Of a stretch of DNA of 36,566 bases, positions 31,736-36,566 are shown piece by piece (the first letter of the stretch is position 1; the number at the start of each line of letters is the position of its first letter). Below the pieces are notes generated by a model. That model saw nothing but the letters and a program-made list of their open reading frames with translations. It ran no database searches and was not told the origin of the DNA. The position numbers were made by a program, and so were the translations under genes. This stretch comes from an uncultured Clostridia bacterium (GTDB taxonomy: Bacteria; Bacillota; Clostridia; Christensenellales; CAG-917). The stretch covers positions 1-36,566 of the forward strand of contig CANPWB010000016.1 of assembly GCA_947581925.1 (NCBI GenBank), read 5' to 3'.

Positions 31736-31950
31736 GTATGAAAAAGCAAATTGGAGAAAAACTCAGAGAGTTGCGCAAGGAAAACGGGTGGACGCAACAG
31801 CAAGTCGCGGATATGCTGGGTGTGTCGAGAGTCAACTATACCCGCTATGAGCTCAACGCCTCCGAGCCGGATTTTGACATACTTGTCCGCCTCGCAGATC
31901 TCTTTGACGTCTCGCTCGATTACATTTTCGACAGAACAAAATATCATTGA
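31729..31950 (+). CDS. XRE-family helix-turn-helix repressor
   Basis: 73 residues from ATG 31729; a second ATG at 31738 is equally possible because there is no Shine-Dalgarno and the mRNA leader would be only about 8 nt. HTH_3 domain: IGEKLRELRKENGWTQQQVADMLGV, then NYTRYELNASEPDFDILVRLADLF and SLDYIFDRT, the usual layout of small Cro/CI-like regulators in Firmicutes. It probably binds the two GTACA-N5-TGTAC sites just upstream and controls both itself and the divergent lipoprotein gene. No phage genes are adjacent, so it looks like a chromosomal regulator. Confidence 0.88.
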   Translation: MSSMKKQIGEKLRELRKENGWTQQQVADMLGVSRVNYTRYELNASEPDFDILVRLADLFDVSLDYIFDRTKYH

Positions 31951-32507
31951 TTTCCGCAAAAAATCACGTAACATCTTTCAAAAACTCACCACATATCACT
32001 ATTTTTAATTTTTTTGACCATTTTTTAGTACACGGACATGGCAAAGTCAGTGTATAAGTGTGCTCGGACATATTTTACGTTAATCACTCATACAATACTT
32101 ACGTCAATTTTAAGCTCTCAAGCAGGAGTTTTGACCATTGCAAACAATCAAAAACGCGAGCGACGTCAAACATTTGCCTAGCTCGCGTTTTTAGCTTGGG
32201 GTGCAGGGGACGAAGCAAAAAGCGGGCGGAGCCCGCGTATCCCAAGCGCAAAAAATAGCGAGCCATGAGCATTTTGTCTGCTATGGCTCGCTTCTTGTCA
32301 AATGCAGAATTGCGAAGCGTAATTAACGAAACGTTTGTCAGAGCTTTCTCGGGGTCCCCATAAAATTGCGTAGCGATTTTATGGGGCAAGTAAGCGGAGT
32401 GGCGCAGCAGCTTGCGGTGTGTCCCTATCGCCCTTACTCCGTAATGGGCGCGGGCACTGAGCAAATGCAAGCAGCCGAGGGTGCGGGGCAGAGCTCCACA
32501 TAAATGC
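31951..32507. repeat. Repeat mosaic between the XRE gene and recR
   Basis: 31951-32030 is AT-rich and plain. After that there are reverse-oriented, partly decayed modules: decamer-like sites near 32072, a CTCC box near 32112, then (after a terminator) a shortened mini-palindrome block, the GCGGGC/GCCCGC plus AAGCGCAAAAAATAGCGAGCC module (32222-32265), hairpin 32351-32386 and the TTGCGGTGTG...GGGCACTGAGCAA module (about 32413-32465), which also occurs at 8070-8120. No gene is supported. Confidence 0.75.
32150..32192. terminator. Composite terminator in the gap before recR
   Basis: AAAACGCGAGC/GCTCGCGTTTTT with an inner TCAAACATTTGCC region; it belongs to the GGCAA subtype with some decay of the inner helix. 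It is in the orientation of the minus-strand dnaX-ybaB-recR operon, about 315 bases past recR. Confidence 0.75.
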
Positions 32508-33092
<585 letters not shown>

Positions 33093-33093
33093 A

Positions 33094-33426
33094 TCACAAC
33101 AGCCCCGCCGCGCCGCCGAGTGGTCCCAATATCTCTTTGGACAGCTCGTCCGCCTGCTTGCAAGCGTCGTTGAGCGCGGCAAGCACCATATCCTCGAGCA
33201 TCTCAACGTCGTCGGGATCCACAGCCTCGGGCTTTATCGTGACAGAGACAGGCTGTTTATTGCCCGTGAGCGTGATCTCCACAAGACCGCCCGCCGCGCT
33301 GCCCGTGACTTCGCTCTCGGCGATCTGCTCTTGAGCCTCCTGCATTTTGCGCTGCATAGCCTGCGCCTGTTTCATAAGCTGTTGCATGTTTCCGCCGCCA
33401 AAGCCGCCGTATCCGCCATATGCCAT
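33094..33426 (-). CDS. ybaB: YbaB/EbfC nucleoid-associated protein
   Basis: 110 residues from ATG 33426 with GGAGG upstream. A Gly/Tyr-rich start ([13 protein letters not shown]) precedes the conserved helix [20 protein letters not shown], then [19 protein letters not shown] and a C-terminal helical segment. It forms tweezer-like dimers that bind DNA. Position between dnaX and recR is the standard arrangement. Confidence 0.95.
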   Translation of the reverse strand: MAYGGYGGFGGGNMQQLMKQAQAMQRKMQEAQEQIAESEVTGSAAGGLVEITLTGNKQPVSVTIKPEAVDPDDVEMLEDMVLAALNDACKQADELSKEILGPLGGAAGLL

Positions 33427-33497
33427 AAAATTTACCTCCAAAAATTCAATATAGCAGTTTTATATGTTGTTTTTCGCACTTTAAAGTGCATGTTTTG

Positions 33498-34997
33498 TCA
33501 TTTTATGTCTACGTACTTGCCAAACATATCCCTCACAAAAGGCAGCGCGACGTCGCTTGCGACATGCGTCTCCTCTTTGAAAACTACTGTGCGCCCGCCC
33601 ATCTCGGGAGTATCCGCCACAGCCTCCCTCACCGCGTCTGCATTGGACTTGACGTCCAGCATCTTCTTTGTGGCGACGTCGGGCATATAGATGACAAACT
33701 CCGTCTCGGTCATCTCCATTTTGACGTCCCGCAGACAGCTTGCAAGCAGCGAGTAGCCTTTCGCGTTGAGTCTGGACGCTGTATGTATCCACGCCTGCTT
33801 CGCGTCCATTATAGCAGGCGTGCGCTCAAAACCCGATTTCCTCAGTGCGGCCATAGCTTTTTCGAGGCGCGCCACTCTTGCGGCAAGCTCGTCCGTGCGC
33901 GACGCCTCGTCGCCGTAACAGGCCTGTACCGCCGCCGCCTCAAAAAGTATGCGCCGCTGCGAGGAGTAGCGCAGTTCGCCCTCAAGTTTTGAGAATATCT
34001 TCATTATGCCGAGACACCTTTGTACGCTGTGCTTGTCCGCAAGCTGTTTGAGCCCGTCGTAAACGCCGTCGGGTATGGACAGCATCTCCTTTGCCGCCTC
34101 GCCGAGGTGCTTGATATACAGCACGTTGCGAAACAGATTCGCGAGATCGTTTGCGAGTATGGATACGTTTTTGCCGAGGTCGCAAAGCGAGGCTATCTCC
34201 TTCAGCGCGCCGTCAACGTTGCCCTCCGCTATGCAGCCCGCAAGCGCGCGCAGCCTCTCGGGGTCGGACGCGCCCAGCACTTCGAGCACTCCGTCATAGG
34301 TCACGTTGCCGTCGCAATAGCTCACGCACATATCCGCAAGCGACAGCGCGTCGCGCACGCTGCCCCCTCCCGCCGACGCGATGAGCGTGACCGCCTCGGG
34401 CTGATATTTCACCTGTATGTCGTCGAAAATGAACCTTATCCTTTCGGCTATGAGTTTTGTGGGGACAAGTCTGAAATCAAATCTCAGACACCTCGACAGT
34501 ATGGTCGCGGGGATCTTGTGTATCTCCGTCGTCGCAAGTATGAATATTGCATGAGCGGGCGGCTCCTCGAGCGTCTTGAGGAGGGCGTTGAACGCGGAGG
34601 CGGACAGCATGTGCACTTCGTCCACGATGTACACTTTGTACTTGCCCACCGTCGGCGCGAAACCTATCTTGTCAATGAGCTCGCGGATGTCCTCCACGCG
34701 GTTGTTGGACGCCGCGTCCATCTCGATAATGTCAAAGTTGTTGGGGCGCGCAAGCTCCCTGCAGCAGTCGCACTCCCCGCACGGCGATCCGTCAACGGGG
34801 TGCATGCAGTTGACCGCGCGCGCAAATATCTTCGCCACCGACGTCTTGCCCGTGCCGCGCGTACCAGTAAAGATGTACGCATGCCCTATGTTGCCCGACG
34901 CGAGCTGATTTTTGAGCGTGCGCACAATGTGATCCTGCCCAATCACGCCCTCGAACGTGTCCGGGCGATACCTTCTATATAGCGATGTGTATGCCAT
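33498..34997 (-). CDS. dnaX: DNA polymerase III subunit gamma/tau
   Basis: 499 residues, ATG 34997. AAA+ clamp-loader ATPase: GTRGTGKTS (Walker A, about 44-52), four-Cys zinc knuckle in CMHPVDGSPCGECDCC, DEVHMLSASAFNALLKTLEEPP (split here by the Walker B to sensor region), and ILSRCLRFDF (sensor/SRC motif). The domain III and C-terminal parts are short compared with long tau forms. A consensus promoter ends 7 bases before the ATG and there is no Shine-Dalgarno, so the mRNA is probably leaderless. First gene of the dnaX-ybaB-recR operon. Confidence 0.95.
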   Translation of the reverse strand: MAYTSLYRRYRPDTFEGVIGQDHIVRTLKNQLASGNIGHAYIFTGTRGTGKTSVAKIFARAVNCMHPVDGSPCGECDCCRELARPNNFDIIEMDAASNNRVEDIRELIDKIGFAPTVGKYKVYIVDEVHMLSASAFNALLKTLEEPPAHAIFILATTEIHKIPATILSRCLRFDFRLVPTKLIAERIRFIFDDIQVKYQPEAVTLIASAGGGSVRDALSLADMCVSYCDGNVTYDGVLEVLGASDPERLRALAGCIAEGNVDGALKEIASLCDLGKNVSILANDLANLFRNVLYIKHLGEAAKEMLSIPDGVYDGLKQLADKHSVQRCLGIMKIFSKLEGELRYSSQRRILFEAAAVQACYGDEASRTDELAARVARLEKAMAALRKSGFERTPAIMDAKQAWIHTASRLNAKGYSLLASCLRDVKMEMTETEFVIYMPDVATKKMLDVKSNADAVREAVADTPEMGGRTVVFKEETHVASDVALPFVRDMFGKYVDIK

Positions 34998-35004
34998 AAA
35001 TAAA

Positions 35005-35033
35005 ATTATATACTAAACAACTTATAAAGGCAA
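35005..35033 (-). promoter_or_regulatory. Promoter of dnaX, probably leaderless
   Basis: TTGCCT (35033-35028), 17 bp, TATAAT (35010-35005) on the minus strand. Only seven bases separate the -10 box from the ATG, so transcription should begin at or next to the start codon. Confidence 0.7.
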
Positions 35034-35040
35034 GAAAATT

Positions 35041-35400
35041 TTTTGAGGGACGGTCGCATTGTCCGAGGTTTTTACTATAAAACCGGGGGATGTTTCGACT
35101 TCGCTGCGCTCCGCTCAACATGACAGGTAATATAAATTGTCATTTCGAGCGTACGGGGTCCCCAAAATAATTACGAAGTGATTTTTTGGGGTAAAGTGTC
35201 GAGAAATCCCCCTGTTATACCCCGCAAAAATACGCAGTGATTTTATGGGGTTTTAAAAGAGCCACATTCGCGTTTTTTTAGCTTGGGATTGCAAAGGGCA
35301 AATCGCCCCTTGCCGAGGTGTGGGCGAGTAGCCCACATAGGGGCGTGCAGGGGACGAAGTCCCTTGCCGAGGGCGCGGGGTGGAACCCCGCATACAAAAG
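35041..35400. repeat. Repeat mosaic between dnaX and the SPOR gene
   Basis: A decamer-like TGTCCGAGG (35060), hairpin 35096-35125 (ATGTT), hairpin 35138-35212 (ATTTC) with a CCCC/GGGG hairpin nested in its loop (35155-35191), hairpin 35220-35250, a half terminator (35261-35290) and a mini-palindrome block (35290-35395). The block sits before, not after, the plus-strand gene. Confidence 0.8.
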
Positions 35401-35442
35401 ATAGCAATCATTTTTGCTGACGGCGGAGCATAAGATTTGTGT

Positions 35443-36162
35443 ATGCGCGTGGAGGACAAGGGCAACATACTTTGCGTATGCGCGGTGGTACTGTGCGTGA
35501 TGCTGACGTTGGGGCTATGCCTCATGCTGTCGGGTCAAGGCTTTATCGGCGCGGTGATGTTTGAAGGCGTCAAGGGCGAGAGCGTCTATTTTGTCTGTTC
35601 GGGTCCTTACAATGATGTCGCGCTCGCGCGCAGTTCGGCGGAGCTTGTGAAAAATCGTGGCGGCGCGGGCTATATGCTCGGCACTGGAGACTATGAGCTC
35701 GTGTATGCGGCGTACTCGTCCAAGGCTGACGCCGAGAGCGTATCAAACGGTATCGCGGGCACATACGTCAAGCAAATCGACATCAAAAAGAGCAAGCTGA
35801 AATGGGCGGACAAGGAGGAAAAAACCGCCTCGCTCGCCGCTCTCGAATATTACGATATCGCCTTTTCCACGCTTACGGAATGTGCCGACAAGCTCAACGC
35901 AAAACAGATGACGCTCGCAGATGTAAAAGTCAAAACAAGCACTTTACGTCAGCAAATTGAGGACATAAAAAGCGTGTACAGTCAAAATACGCTCGACGAC
36001 ATCAATTCAAAGACCGCCGATATAAAGCTCGCGCACATGACCGCGCTCGCCCTCATAGACAACCTTACGTTGAACATAGGCGACGCGCCCGCCCTCTCCT
36101 CTCTCCGCTATGCCGCCGTCCAACTTGTCCTGTCAAGACAAGCCTTGATGGAAAAAATTTGA
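35443..36162 (+). CDS. Membrane-anchored SPOR-domain protein
   Basis: 239 residues from ATG 35443; a TTG at 35437 has a better-spaced GGAG and is the alternative. One N-terminal membrane helix (about 8-32, ILCVCAVVLCVMLTLGLCLM), then a SPOR-like domain (about 45-115): SVYFVCSGPYNDVALARSSA, GAGYM, and YELVYAAYSSKADAESV. The rest (about 120-239) is helical with Lys/Glu/Asp. SPOR domains bind denuded septal peptidoglycan, so a role in division or sporulation at the outer face of the membrane is likely. No operon partner is visible. Confidence 0.78.
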   Translation: MRVEDKGNILCVCAVVLCVMLTLGLCLMLSGQGFIGAVMFEGVKGESVYFVCSGPYNDVALARSSAELVKNRGGAGYMLGTGDYELVYAAYSSKADAESVSNGIAGTYVKQIDIKKSKLKWADKEEKTASLAALEYYDIAFSTLTECADKLNAKQMTLADVKVKTSTLRQQIEDIKSVYSQNTLDDINSKTADIKLAHMTALALIDNLTLNIGDAPALSSLRYAAVQLVLSRQALMEKI

Positions 36163-36329
36163 ACTTATAAAAAATCGCCGAGCTTTGGCGTTTGCAAAAC
36201 TCGACTGATTTTTTGATGCCGGACAAGAAACAATTGTTCTGCCATATTTTTGTGTTCACTCGGCTTGAGTGAGTTTATCAAAAGTATGCTCCGACTTTCT
36301 TGAGCGGTCAGATATGCCGTTTTTCCTTT
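36163..36329. other. Gap between SPOR gene and partial lipoprotein-like gene
   Basis: AAAAAATC...GATTTTTT (36169-36216) brackets several short inverted segments and may end transcription on both strands, since the flanking genes converge. Nothing else is seen. Confidence 0.4.
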
Positions 36330-36566
36330 TTAAGCCTGTTTTTCTATGCATCTGAAGAAAACAAAGCCTTCCTCGCGTTTTTTATCAACATAACTGCCTG
36401 CGTCGCCATTTGTGTTTATTTCGCTTTCCAAATTGCCGAATTCCTCGTTGTTCGGGTCGTTTGCTTCCTTAGCTGTGCAATATGCGTATTTATTCGTCAT
36501 GCTGTCGTCATCGCTTGCCGACAAATAATAATCGAAAGATTCGCCGCTTTCAGGGGTCGCGTCGCT
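36330..36566 (-). CDS. Partial gene: C-terminus of a lipoprotein-like paralogue
   Basis: 78 residues plus stop are visible; the frame is open to the window edge and the gene starts outside. It is acidic with FDYYLSASDDDSMTNKY near the start of the visible part and YVDKKREEGFVFFRCIEKQ at the end. The closing segment parallels that of the lipoprotein at 30697-31656 (E-I-x-NG-x4-Y-x-D-x2-RE-x-GF-x-F), so the two are probably paralogues. Function unknown. Confidence 0.65.
   Translation of the reverse strand, partial: SDATPESGESFDYYLSASDDDSMTNKYAYCTAKEANDPNNEEFGNLESEINTNGDAGSYVDKKREEGFVFFRCIEKQA

Noticed and set aside
34020-34982. Plus-strand 320-codon frame over dnaX
   Set aside because: Antisense shadow of a well-supported clamp-loader gene.
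34998-35442. Search for the SRP (4.5S) RNA often found near dnaX in Firmicutes
   Set aside because: The conserved GGAA-capped hairpin and its partner strands are not visible; the region is repeat mosaic.

Overview
The window reads as a chromosomal stretch of an uncultured Gram-positive anaerobe, most likely a member of the Clostridia (Bacillota). The reasons are the dnaX-ybaB-recR operon, a YitT/DUF2179 protein, a DUF1538 membrane protein with P-II partners, a fused iron-sulfur L-serine dehydratase, a PPi-type phosphofructokinase, lipoboxes, and strong AGGAGG-like ribosome binding sites. I cannot place it below class with confidence.

Bases 1-10070 (minus strand) hold a compact phage head-and-neck cassette of P22/podovirus type: large terminase, a fragment resembling a small terminase, portal, scaffold, HK97-fold capsid with a fused C-terminal InlB-like domain, a 103-residue conserved phage protein, a gp4-like adaptor, a gp10-like stopper, a 32-residue ORF and a coiled-coil protein. 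All frames are open, but no tail-spike, lysis, integrase or replication gene is visible before the cassette ends at a host-type terminator at base 6-48. Host intergenic repeats have entered the cassette between the terminase and portal genes and even supply the end of one coding region. A divergent two-pass membrane protein (10227-11339) sits next to it.

Bases 12350-16670 hold a likely transport locus: two P-II-like proteins, a DUF1538 membrane protein and, divergently, a YitT-family protein. Bases 17328-22232 (minus) hold a sugar acetyltransferase, galactose mutarotase, an RNA uracil methyltransferase and PPi-phosphofructokinase. Bases 23650-26266 hold two related small membrane proteins and a GPH-family sugar symporter. 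Then come L-serine dehydratase, TypA/BipA, a lipoprotein with a divergent XRE regulator and clear twin operators, recR-ybaB-dnaX, a SPOR-domain protein, and the 3' end of a second lipoprotein-like gene.

The most unusual content is between the genes. Nearly every intergenic gap (0.3-1.4 kb) is built from the same small modules in a reproducible order: gene stop, GC-rich mini-palindromes, a terminator hairpin with conserved flanks, a CTCCTGCGTGAGAGCTTGA box, phased copies of the decamer TGTCCGAGCG (24-25 or 32 nt apart), and two hairpin families whose arms change in a compensating way between copies. In several places one hairpin family is nested inside the other. This repeat grammar, and its invasion of the phage head cassette, is the best candidate for something undescribed here. 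All family assignments rest on reading the sequence by eye, with no database search.
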